This document shows, piece after piece, positions 33,183-40,994 of a stretch of DNA of 64,000 nt. The position numbers and the translations under genes were made by a program. This DNA is from Gemmiger sp. An194 (lineage in GTDB: Bacteria > Bacillota > Clostridia > Oscillospirales > Ruminococcaceae), in NCBI RefSeq assembly GCF_002160145.1, contig NZ_NFKA01000002.1, forward strand, positions 1 through 64,000, in the 5' to 3' direction. The notes under the pieces are model-generated. The model was not told the origin of the DNA. It saw only the letters and a list, made by a program, of their open reading frames with translations, and did no database searches. Positions within the stretch are counted from its first letter, which is position 1. The number at the start of each line of letters is the position of its first letter.

Positions 33183-35027
33183 TTACAAGGCGGTCTGCGG
33201 GTCCTTCAGGTTCCGCAGATCGGCACTCTCGGAAAAGTCCTCCCGGTCCAGGGTCAGGCTGGGATTGTAGTAAGGGTCGTGGGTCAGGCCGTAGCGGGTG
33301 AAACGGTCGGTCAGGCGGTCCTGCTCTGCGGCAAAACGCACCTTCTTGGTCTTATCCTTCTCATCATTTCCACGGCTCTTGCTCTCGTAGTGGTACAGCC
33401 GTGCGTAGGGGGTCCAGATGATCCGGTAGCCCGCATCCCGTACCCGCAAACAGAAGTCCACATCGTTGAAGGCCACGGCAAAGCCCTCGTCCAGGCCGCC
33501 CACCTCGTCGTATACCTCGCTGCGCACCAGCAGGCAGGCGGCGGTGACGGCGGAAAAATCCTGCACGGTAGCCATACGGAACATGTAGCCGCTGCCGCCG
33601 GCCTTTTTGTACTTGTGGCTATGGCCCGCGTAGCCGCCCAGACCGGTGATGATGCCCGCGTGCTGGATGGTATCGTCCGGGTAATAGAGCATGGCGCCGC
33701 AGATGGCCGCGCCGGGACGACTGGCCTGCATGAGCATCTCGGTAAGCCACTGGCCGTCGATGATCTCCACATCGTTGTTGAGCAGCAGCAGATATTCGCC
33801 CTTGGCGAACTTGCGGCCGAAGTTGTTGATGGCGGAGAAGTTGAACCCGCCCTCGTACTTCACCACCTGCAGATGCTCGAACCGCTCCCTGGCCTTTTCA
33901 TAGTATTCGAAGGTGGCCGGGTCGGTGGAGTTATTCTCGATCACGATGACCTCAAACCGCTGCCAGGTGGTTTTCCGGTAGATGGACAGCAGGCATTTTT
34001 CCAGATCCTCGGTGTGGTCCTTGTTGGGAATCAGAATGCTCACCAGCGGCTCGCCGGGGATGACCCAGTCCACCTTGTAGGTGCTGGGGAAGATGCCGTC
34101 CTTCACTTCGCCCTGCTGGCCGGTACGCTGCAGATGGTCCGCGATGGCCTTCTTCGCCGCCTTGGCCACATAGGGCTTTGCCGCCACACCGCCGCTGGTG
34201 CTGGCCTCATGCACCCGCCAGTAATAAAGAACCTGGGGGATGTGGCAGATCTGACCAGGCTCCAGCCGCTCCAGCAGCCGCAGGAACAGGTCGTGGTCCT
34301 GGCTGCCGTCGCATTCCGGCCGCTCGCCGCCCACCGCCAGAAATTCCGACCGGCGGAACACCGCCAGATGGCAGATGTAGTTGCAGCAGAGCAGATAGTC
34401 CGGGGCATAGTTTGGCTTGAAGTGGCCCACCATGGGCTTCTCGATCTTCTTGGTGAACAGGGCCTCGTCGCTGTACAGGAAGGCTGCGCCGGTCTCGGCG
34501 ATGGCCTTCTGCACGGTGTAGATGGCATGGGGGGCCAGCACATCGTCGTGGTCCGCCAGGGCCAGATATTCCCCGGTGGCCAGCGCCGCCGCATGGTTGG
34601 TGTTGTGGCTGATGCCCTTGTTCTCGATCGCCTTGTACCGGATGCGCTCGCCCGCCTTCTGGGCCGCCTCGTCCACCAGTTTTTTCACCGCCGGGCGGTG
34701 AGCGTCGTCGGAGGCGTCCGCCAGACACAGCTCCCAGCCGGGGCTGGTCTGGTTCAGCACACTGTCCAGCAGCTGGCGCAGGAAGGGCTCCGGCGTATTG
34801 TACAGCGGCACACAGATGGAAATCACTGGCCCCGGCGCGCCCTGGGCACACTCCTGGCGCTGGGCCTCCAGCACCTGCTTTTTGGGCAGATAGCGGGCCT
34901 TTTTGCCGAAGAAGCGCCGCTTGATAAAGCCGACAGTCCGGCGCAGCACCGGCCCGGGGCCCTCCTCCTTCAGCACCTGGAGGGTATAGCCCATCAGCTC
35001 TTTAATGCGTTTCAGTTTCAGATTCAA
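33183..35027 (-). CDS. Double-domain GT2 glycosyltransferase (rhamnan/rhamnosyltransferase type), copy 1
   Basis: A 614-residue cytoplasmic enzyme with an N-terminal helical region (1-65) and two GT-A modules. Module 1 (about 68-290) has ISICVPLYNTPEPFLRQLL and LADHDDVL. Module 2 (about 315-575) has VSILIPNKDHTEDLEKCLLS, LLLLNNDVEII and FNDVDFCLRV. This arrangement is typical of chain-assembling transferases for rhamnose-rich or O-antigen polymers exported by Wzm/Wzt. It starts at TTG after AGAGGA. It is a tandem paralogue of the next gene upstream, with near-identical DNA in part of module 2. Confidence 0.9.
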   Translation of the reverse strand: MNLKLKRIKELMGYTLQVLKEEGPGPVLRRTVGFIKRRFFGKKARYLPKKQVLEAQRQECAQGAPGPVISICVPLYNTPEPFLRQLLDSVLNQTSPGWELCLADASDDAHRPAVKKLVDEAAQKAGERIRYKAIENKGISHNTNHAAALATGEYLALADHDDVLAPHAIYTVQKAIAETGAAFLYSDEALFTKKIEKPMVGHFKPNYAPDYLLCCNYICHLAVFRRSEFLAVGGERPECDGSQDHDLFLRLLERLEPGQICHIPQVLYYWRVHEASTSGGVAAKPYVAKAAKKAIADHLQRTGQQGEVKDGIFPSTYKVDWVIPGEPLVSILIPNKDHTEDLEKCLLSIYRKTTWQRFEVIVIENNSTDPATFEYYEKARERFEHLQVVKYEGGFNFSAINNFGRKFAKGEYLLLLNNDVEIIDGQWLTEMLMQASRPGAAICGAMLYYPDDTIQHAGIITGLGGYAGHSHKYKKAGGSGYMFRMATVQDFSAVTAACLLVRSEVYDEVGGLDEGFAVAFNDVDFCLRVRDAGYRIIWTPYARLYHYESKSRGNDEKDKTKKVRFAAEQDRLTDRFTRYGLTHDPYYNPSLTLDREDFSESADLRNLKDPQTAL

Positions 35028-35074
35028 TGGAGGTTCCTCTCCTTTGATGGATTTGGGATTGGTTGGATACAGCC

Positions 35075-36952
35075 TTATTTCAGGCCGTAATTTTCAAACA
35101 ACAGATTGAAATGCCGGTTGTAGTAAGGGTCGCCCTTCTGGATAAGTGCGGAATACTTCTCGATGAAGTTCGCCTTTTCCCGTTCGTAACGCTTGGCGTT
35201 CTCGCTCAGGGTATCCAGACCGCGGCTCTTGCTTTCGTGGTGATAGGCCTCGGCAAAGGGGGTGAACACATTGAGCATCCCCTGCTGCCAGAGCTTCAGG
35301 CACAGGTCGATGTCGTTGTAGGCCACGGCGAAATTTTCCTCGTCCAGACCGCCGCAGGCATCGTAGAGGGAGGCCTTCACCATCAGGCAGGCGCCGGTCA
35401 CCGCCATCAGATCCTGCGGGGTGGCCAGTCGGTACAGATCGCCCGCCGAGGCCCGGGGGTGGCTTTTGTGGCTGTGGCCCGCGGTGCCGTTGATGCCCAG
35501 GAACACGCCGGCGTGCTGGATGGTATCGTCCGGGAAACAGAGTTTGGCACCCACACAGCCCACATCCGGCCGCTGACTGTACATGAGCATCTCGGCTAAA
35601 AAGCCCTCGCTGAGCAACTCCACATCGTTGTTTAAAAGCAGCAGCTGCTCGCCCTTGGCGAATTTGCGGCCGAAGTTGTTGATGGCGGAGAAGTTGAATC
35701 CACCCTCGTATTTCACCACCTGCAGATTCGCAAACTGCTGCTTCGCCTTCTCGTAATAGGCGAAGGTGGCCGGGTCGGTGGAGTTGTTCTCGATCACGAT
35801 CACCTCAAACCGGCTGTAGCCCGCGTATTTGTACAGGCTTTCCAGGCAGCGGGACAGGTCCTCCACATGGTCCTTGTTGGGGATCATGATGCTGATGAGT
35901 GGGGTGCCGGTGAGCTGATAGCTGACCCGGTAGGCGCCGGGGCAGCCCGGAATGCGCGCCGCCTCGCCCGCAAGACCCATCCGTTTCAGGTGGCCGTTGA
36001 TGGCCCGCTCGCCCGCCGCCAGCGCGTAGGGCTTGGCATCCATGGAGGAGGCGGTGGAGGCGGCATGGCTGCGCCAGATATAGAGCGCATAGGGGATGTG
36101 CACGATCTTTTTGGCTTTTTCGGTGAGCCGCAGGATCAGCTCGAAGTCCTGGCTGCCGTCGTACTCCGCCCGCTCTCCGCCGCCGGTGGCCTCGAACAGC
36201 CCCCGGGAAAAGGCGGCCAGATGGGTGATGTAGTTGCAGCCCCGCAGGTAGTCCGGCTCAAAGTCCGGCTTGAAGTGGTAGTCCACCAGATGCTTTAAAT
36301 CCGCGCTGAGCACGATCTCATCCGAGTAGACGAAATCCGCCCCCGCCACGGCGGCTTTTGCCACCTCGTGCAGGGCGTTGCGGTAGAGCACATCGTCGTG
36401 GTCCAAAAGGGTCAGCCAGTCGCCATCCGCCAGCGCAAAGCCCTGGTTGGTGTTGCCCGCGATGCCCTGATTCTCCGCCAGCTTTTTGTAGGTGATGCGC
36501 CCGTCCTTTGCAGCATAACGCCGGGCCACCGCACCCACATTGGCGTGGGCCTCATCCGAGGCGTCGGCCAGCACCAGCTGCCAGTTCTGGTAGCTCTGGC
36601 CGGTCACGCTCTCGATCATCTGCTTCAGAAAGGGCAGTGGAGTGTTATAAAGGGGCACCACCACGCTGATCTTCGGCCCGCCGGGCACGCCCTCGGCCCG
36701 CTGACGCTTGAGCATGCGGCGGGTGGGCAGGTCCGCCCGGTACTGCCAGGTATCCCGGTGCAGCGCCAGATTCACCCGGAAGCTGATCTCCCGCCACAGG
36801 GCCTGGCCGCCCTCCTCTTTGGCCACCTGGGCGCACCAGGCGGCCAGCTGCTTCACATGGGCCGGGTCCAGCAGGCGCTTCGCCATGCCGCCCACGCTGT
36901 CCTTCTGGGCAACGTCCGCGGGCAGGGGCTGGTTGTTGTTTTGCTTTGCCAT
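35075..36952 (-). CDS. Double-domain GT2 glycosyltransferase (rhamnan/rhamnosyltransferase type), copy 2
   Basis: A 625-residue paralogue of the downstream gene with the same two-module plan. Module 1 has ISVVVPLYNTPLPFLKQMIE and LLDHDDVLYRN. Module 2 has ISIMIPNKDHVEDLSRCLES, LLLLNNDVELLS and YNDIDLCLKL. Both modules keep the acidic DxD-like motifs, so both may be active and build a disaccharide repeat. The ATG at 36952 is preferred (AAAGGA nine bases upstream); an ATG at 36961 is too close to the site. It follows the Wzm/Wzt exporter genes with a hairpin between. Confidence 0.9.
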   Translation of the reverse strand: MAKQNNNQPLPADVAQKDSVGGMAKRLLDPAHVKQLAAWCAQVAKEEGGQALWREISFRVNLALHRDTWQYRADLPTRRMLKRQRAEGVPGGPKISVVVPLYNTPLPFLKQMIESVTGQSYQNWQLVLADASDEAHANVGAVARRYAAKDGRITYKKLAENQGIAGNTNQGFALADGDWLTLLDHDDVLYRNALHEVAKAAVAGADFVYSDEIVLSADLKHLVDYHFKPDFEPDYLRGCNYITHLAAFSRGLFEATGGGERAEYDGSQDFELILRLTEKAKKIVHIPYALYIWRSHAASTASSMDAKPYALAAGERAINGHLKRMGLAGEAARIPGCPGAYRVSYQLTGTPLISIMIPNKDHVEDLSRCLESLYKYAGYSRFEVIVIENNSTDPATFAYYEKAKQQFANLQVVKYEGGFNFSAINNFGRKFAKGEQLLLLNNDVELLSEGFLAEMLMYSQRPDVGCVGAKLCFPDDTIQHAGVFLGINGTAGHSHKSHPRASAGDLYRLATPQDLMAVTGACLMVKASLYDACGGLDEENFAVAYNDIDLCLKLWQQGMLNVFTPFAEAYHHESKSRGLDTLSENAKRYEREKANFIEKYSALIQKGDPYYNRHFNLLFENYGLK

Positions 36953-36972
36953 TTCGCACATTCCTTTTGAAA

Positions 36973-37020
36973 ACAGCCAAGGGAAAGCAGAGGAGCCTTC
37001 TCCCCCGCCGCCTTGGCTGT
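36973..37020 (-). terminator. Intercistronic hairpin between wzt and the GT2 pair
   Basis: A 10-bp perfect inverted repeat (36973-36982 with 37011-37020) with a long GC-rich loop, followed on the minus strand by a short T-rich stretch. It may be a leaky terminator that lowers glycosyltransferase expression relative to the exporter. Confidence 0.45.
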
Positions 37021-37027
37021 AATGTTG

Positions 37028-37780
37028 TTACATCTTATCGTCTTCCCGGGTGGTCTGCTTGTAAGCCTCGCAGACCTCCTCGGTGGGGCCGTTCATCTTG
37101 ATGCGGCCGTGCTCCAGCCAGGCCACCTTGTTGCACATGCGCTCGATCTGCTCGATGGAGTGGCTCACCAGAATCACAGTGGTGCCGCCGCTCATCAGCT
37201 TCTGCATGCGCTGTTCGCACTTTTCCTGGAACAGGAAGTCGCCCACCGCCAGGATCTCGTCGGCAATGAGTACATCCGGCTTGGTGATGGTGGCCACCGC
37301 AAAGGCAAGGCGGGCCACCATGCCGCTGGAGTAGTTCTTCAGCGGCACATCCAGGAAGTCCCGCAGCTCGCTGAACTCCACGATCTCCTCAAAATGAGCG
37401 TCGATGTATTTGGGGCTGAAGCCCAGAACAGTACCGTTCAGGTAGATGTTCTCCCGGGCGGTCAGGTCCATGTCAAAGCCCGCGCCCAGCTCGATCAGGG
37501 GCGCCACGGTGCCCCGCACCTTGCAGCTGCCGCTGCTGGGCTTGTAAACGCCGGAAATGACCTTGAGCAGGGTGGATTTGCCGCTGCCGTTCAGGCCGAT
37601 CAGGCCGTAAAAGTCGCCGGGCTGCACCTGCAGGCTCACATCCTTCAGGGCGAAGAACTCATCAAACCGCAGTTTCCCCTTGACCAGCTGCAAAAAATAT
37701 TCCTTCAGGCTCTCGCTTTTTTCCTTGGCCAGGTTGAAGCGCATGGAAACGTTGTTGACTTCAATAATGGGCTGCTGCAA
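37028..37780 (-). CDS. Polysaccharide/teichoic acid ABC exporter ATP-binding protein (Wzt/TagH-like)
   Basis: A 250-residue ATPase of the polysaccharide exporter group. Walker A is GLNGSGKST, the family stretch GTVAPLIELGAGFDMDLTARENIYLNG is present, the signature is KNYSSGMVARLAFA, Walker B is DVLIADEILAVGD, and the switch His is in VILVSHSIEQIE. There is no C-terminal sugar-binding extension, so substrate recognition is TagH/KpsT-like rather than E. coli O9-type. TTG start after AAGGAGG. It pairs with the adjacent permease to flip an undecaprenyl-linked glycan. Confidence 0.94.
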   Translation of the reverse strand: MQQPIIEVNNVSMRFNLAKEKSESLKEYFLQLVKGKLRFDEFFALKDVSLQVQPGDFYGLIGLNGSGKSTLLKVISGVYKPSSGSCKVRGTVAPLIELGAGFDMDLTARENIYLNGTVLGFSPKYIDAHFEEIVEFSELRDFLDVPLKNYSSGMVARLAFAVATITKPDVLIADEILAVGDFLFQEKCEQRMQKLMSGGTTVILVSHSIEQIERMCNKVAWLEHGRIKMNGPTEEVCEAYKQTTREDDKM

Positions 37781-37794
37781 TTTCCCGCGCCTCC

Positions 37795-38589
37795 TTACAT
37801 ATACAGAACAAATTTATCCTGGGTCTTCTTGAACACCAGAACGCCCAGCGCCAGCATGACCAGCGCCCACACGCCGCAGATCAGAATCTGCGCGCCGCTC
37901 AGCAGCTGGCCGTACATCACGGTATCGCGGAAGGCGGTGATGTACTGATACAAGGGGTTCAGGGCGATCAGACCCTCCAGCAGGGCATTGCCGAACTGCT
38001 CAGGGGTATAGAAGATGGCAGAGAACCACATGAGGATGGTGGTGAATACCTCCCACAGATGGATCACATCCCGGAAGAACACCGCCATAGCGGCCAGAAT
38101 CATACCGATGCCCAGGCTGAACACCGCCAGCGTGAGCAGCGGATACAGCCCCAGCAGGATGGTGGGGTGCAGCGGCGCCCGGGTAATGAGCATTACGATG
38201 ATCAGGGCGATAAAGCTGAACAGGCAGTTCACCAGACCGAAGCAGATTTTCTGCAGCGGGAAGATGTATTTCGGGATATACACCTTGCGCAGCAGCATGG
38301 CATTGTTCATCACGCTGGACATGGCCATGGTGGTGGACTCACGGAAGAAGTTGAACAGCAGCTGACCGATCACCAGATATACGGCGAAATTGTCGATGCC
38401 TTCGCCCCGCATGCCTGCCATGAGGGTGTTGAAGATCACGAACATCACCGCGCACATCATCAGCGGGTTGAGCACGCTCCAGGCCACACCCAGCACGCTG
38501 CGGCGGTATTTCAGCTTGAAATCACGGCTGATCAGATTGTACAGCAGGTAGCGGTAGCGCAGAAAATCCTGCACATAAAGTTTCAGCAT
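37795..38589 (-). CDS. Polysaccharide ABC exporter permease (Wzm/TagG-like)
   Basis: A 264-residue ABC-2 type permease with six hydrophobic segments. The N-terminus LYVQDFLRYRYLLYNLISRDFKLKYRRSVLG is the typical amphipathic gate-helix region of Wzm/TagG proteins, followed by GVAWSVLNPLMMCAVMFVIF. It lies 15 bases upstream of the ATPase gene and forms the membrane half of the exporter. Confidence 0.94.
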   Translation of the reverse strand: MLKLYVQDFLRYRYLLYNLISRDFKLKYRRSVLGVAWSVLNPLMMCAVMFVIFNTLMAGMRGEGIDNFAVYLVIGQLLFNFFRESTTMAMSSVMNNAMLLRKVYIPKYIFPLQKICFGLVNCLFSFIALIIVMLITRAPLHPTILLGLYPLLTLAVFSLGIGMILAAMAVFFRDVIHLWEVFTTILMWFSAIFYTPEQFGNALLEGLIALNPLYQYITAFRDTVMYGQLLSGAQILICGVWALVMLALGVLVFKKTQDKFVLYM

Positions 38590-38601
38590 ACCGGTGCTCC
38601 C

Positions 38602-39168
38602 TTACCACTTTTTGAAATAATCAAAGTTCTGGGCGGCAAAGGGCTCATGCTTTTTGTCCTTCTCGCTCAGCAGATACTCACAGCCGCAGTCCGGCCACTC
38701 CACATTCACGGTGGGATCGTTGTAGGGGATGCCGCCCTCGGCGGTGGGATCGTAGTAATCGGTGCACTTGTAGCAGAACTCGGCCTCGTCGCTCAGCACC
38801 AGGAAACCGTGGGCAAAGCCCTGGGGCACGTAGAACTGCTTTTTGTTCTCGGCGCTCAGGGTCACGCCGGCCCATTTGCCGAAGGTGGCGCTGTTCGGGC
38901 GGCAGTCCACCGCCACATCGAACACCTCGCCCTTAGTCACCCGAACCAGCTTGCCCTGGGTGTGCTCCTTCTGGAAGTGCAGACCACGCAGCACGCCCCG
39001 GCTGGACTTGGACTGGTTGTCCTGTACGAATTCATCGGTGATACCGGCAGCGGCGAACTCTTCCTTCTGGAAGGTCTCCATAAAATAACCGCGGGCGTCG
39101 CCGAATACAGCAGGCTCGATCACAACCACACCGGGCAGTTCAGTTTGAACAAACGTAAATTTTCCCAT
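38602..39168 (-). CDS. rfbC: dTDP-4-dehydrorhamnose 3,5-epimerase (RfbC/RmlC) family
   Basis: A 188-residue cupin epimerase that inverts C3 and C5 of dTDP-4-keto-6-deoxyglucose. Family motifs are DARGYFMETF, SKSSRGVLRGLHFQKEH (active-site His), FDVAVDCR, VPQGFAHGFLVL (catalytic region) and YKCTDYYDP. Normal length. The ATG at 39168 starts the domain; the longer ORF is spurious. Its neighbours FdtA and FdtB use the same kind of dTDP-keto-sugar, but RfbA, RfbB and RfbD are not in the window. Confidence 0.95.
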   Translation of the reverse strand: MGKFTFVQTELPGVVVIEPAVFGDARGYFMETFQKEEFAAAGITDEFVQDNQSKSSRGVLRGLHFQKEHTQGKLVRVTKGEVFDVAVDCRPNSATFGKWAGVTLSAENKKQFYVPQGFAHGFLVLSDEAEFCYKCTDYYDPTAEGGIPYNDPTVNVEWPDCGCEYLLSEKDKKHEPFAAQNFDYFKKW

Positions 39169-39208
39169 TTTCACCTGTCTCCTTGTTCTGGTTTTGGCGT
39201 TCAGAGGC

Positions 39209-39640
39209 TCAGATGCTTTGCCGGGCGATTTCCGCCCGGAAGGCCTCGTAGTCGCGAATATATTCTTCTCCGTCGTAATGCTCGCTGCAAAGCACCAGCA
39301 GCACACTGTCCGGCGAAAAATCGTACATATCCTTCCACACCATGCGGGGGATGTAAATGCCGGTGTTGGGCTGATCCAGGTGATAGACCTGCTCGCGGCC
39401 CAGGCCGTCGTCTACCCGCACCTTGCTCTTGCCCGCCACGTTCACCAGCACGAACTCGGTGTTCCGGTTTGCGTGCTGGCCCCGCATCACGGTGGCATCA
39501 CTGCCGTAGATGTAGAACACTCGCTGGATGGCAAAGGGCACATCCCGCTGGCCCTCCACCACGATCAGGCTGCCCCGCTCGTCGCCCAGATCGCCGAAGC
39601 GCAGCAGCTTCACCTTATCGTAATTTGTATTCTGTTTCAT
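39209..39640 (-). CDS. fdtA: dTDP-4-keto-6-deoxyhexose 3,4-ketoisomerase (FdtA/QdtA type)
   Basis: A 143-residue cupin of the WxcM-like group that moves the keto group of dTDP-4-keto-6-deoxyglucose from C4 to C3. FGDLGDERGSLIVVE, RVFYIYG and RGQHANRNTEFVLVNV (with the active-site His) match FdtA, TylX and QdtA. GIYIPRMVWKDMYDF follows. It cannot be told from sequence whether the galacto (FdtA) or gluco (QdtA) product forms. It lies directly downstream of the aminotransferase, its usual partner. Confidence 0.9.
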   Translation of the reverse strand: MKQNTNYDKVKLLRFGDLGDERGSLIVVEGQRDVPFAIQRVFYIYGSDATVMRGQHANRNTEFVLVNVAGKSKVRVDDGLGREQVYHLDQPNTGIYIPRMVWKDMYDFSPDSVLLVLCSEHYDGEEYIRDYEAFRAEIARQSI

Positions 39641-39653
39641 CGGCTGCTTTTCC

Positions 39654-40754
39654 TCACGGCTCCCACTGGTTGATGGCGTCGATCACATAGCGCTGCTCTT
39701 CTTCGGTCATGCCGTTGTACATAGGCAGACTGAGCACCTCGCCGGCGTAGCGCTCGGCGATGGGGAAATCCCCCACGCCGAAGCCCAGATAGGCATACGC
39801 CTCGGACAGGTGCGGCGGAATGGGATAATGGATGATGGTGCCGATGCCCTTTTCCTTCAGATAGGCGGCCAGCGCGTCGCGCCCGCCGGGCACATGCACC
39901 ACGTACTGATGCCAGGTGCAGTCCGCACCGGGGCGGATCTTGGGCAGCTGCACATGGGGATTCTTCAATTTTCTGTTGTAGGTCTCGGCGATGGTGCAGC
40001 GCTCGGCGTTGAAGTCGTCCAGATGAGTCAGCTTCACCCGCAAAAGGCCCGCCTGCAGCTCGTCCAGCCGGGAGTTGGTGCCCACCACCTGGTTGTGGTA
40101 GCGCTTTTCGCTGCCGTAGTTGCGGTAGACCCGGAATTTTTGTGCCAGCTCGTCGCTGTTCGTCACGATGCAACCCGCGTCGCCAAAGGCGCCGCAGCCC
40201 TTGGTGGGATAGAACGAGAAGCAGCCCACATCGCCGAAGGTGCCCACGGTCTGGCCCTGCCAGTGGTTGCCGTGGCTCTGGGCGCAGTCCTCCACCACCT
40301 TCAGATCATGGGCCTTTGCAATGGCCATGATACGGGTCATGTCGCAGGACTGGCCATACAGATGCACCGCCAGAATGGCTTTGGTTTTGGGGGTGATCGC
40401 AGCCTCGATCTTTTCCGCGTCGATGTTGTCGTATTCGTCCGGCTCCACGAACACCGGGGTGGCCCCGTTCATGGAGATGCCCATCACGCAGGCAATGTAG
40501 GCATTGGAGCAGACGATCACCTCATCGCCCGCGCCCACACCCAGCAGCCGGAAGCTGATCCACAGCGCGTCCAGCCCGCTGGCCAGACCCACGCAGTGCT
40601 TTGCGCCGATGTATTCGGCCCATTCCTTTTCAAAGGCCTCCACCTCTTTGCCAAGCACATACCAGCCGCTGCGCAGCACCTGCAGGGCCTTTTCCTCATA
40701 CTCCGCCGCGTGCAGGCTGTACTGGCGGCCCAGATCGTTGGGCATGATGTTCAT
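39654..40754 (-). CDS. fdtB: DegT/DnrJ/EryC1 PLP aminotransferase (FdtB/QdtB type)
   Basis: A 366-residue PLP-dependent sugar aminotransferase that should aminate C3 of the dTDP-3-keto-6-deoxyhexose from the ketoisomerase, giving Fuc3N or Qui3N. Motifs: GSGWYVLGKEVEAFEKEW-like N-terminal region, VKVVEDCAQSHG-like Asp region, and FSFYPTKGCGAFGDAGCIVT containing the PLP lysine. GTNSRLDELQAGLLRVKL follows. The ATG at 40754 begins the domain. It is the first gene of a minus-strand operon. Confidence 0.93.
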   Translation of the reverse strand: MNIMPNDLGRQYSLHAAEYEEKALQVLRSGWYVLGKEVEAFEKEWAEYIGAKHCVGLASGLDALWISFRLLGVGAGDEVIVCSNAYIACVMGISMNGATPVFVEPDEYDNIDAEKIEAAITPKTKAILAVHLYGQSCDMTRIMAIAKAHDLKVVEDCAQSHGNHWQGQTVGTFGDVGCFSFYPTKGCGAFGDAGCIVTNSDELAQKFRVYRNYGSEKRYHNQVVGTNSRLDELQAGLLRVKLTHLDDFNAERCTIAETYNRKLKNPHVQLPKIRPGADCTWHQYVVHVPGGRDALAAYLKEKGIGTIIHYPIPPHLSEAYAYLGFGVGDFPIAERYAGEVLSLPMYNGMTEEEQRYVIDAINQWEP

Positions 40755-40822
40755 CAACGCAATTCCCTCCCGCTGTGTGTAACCGTCCCGCCGGTGCGGC
40801 AGGACAAACATATTCATGGTAT

Positions 40823-40851
40823 ATTTTACCCCATCCCGCCCCAAAGCGCAA
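40823..40851 (-). promoter_or_regulatory. Promoter of the fdtB-led polymer operon
   Basis: On the minus strand: TTGCGC (40846-40851), 17-nt spacer, TAAAAT (40823-40828), about 70 bases before the chosen start codon. Confidence 0.6.
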
Positions 40852-40913
40852 CAGCAATTCCTGTAAAAGGCTCTGAGGCGCTGGGACGCGGCTTTTACCG
40901 CTTTGCCGAAGGC

Positions 40914-40959
40914 GCAAAAAAGGCCCGCCGCCCCGGGAATTCGCTTTTCCCGGGGCGGC
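40914..40959 (-). terminator. Terminator of the dacF gene
   Basis: A perfect 13-bp stem (40927-40939 with 40947-40959) of GCCGCCCCGGGAA type, with outer GGCC pairings and a T-run on the minus strand (complement of 40914-40921). It follows the dacF stop codon. Confidence 0.88.
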
Positions 40960-40994
40960 AGGCCGCCTGCTTTTATTGAATGTGGTTTACACGC

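Noticed and set aside
33072-35090. 672-codon plus-strand ORF opposite the GT2 gene
   Set aside because: The minus strand has unmistakable GT2 motifs; this ORF has none.
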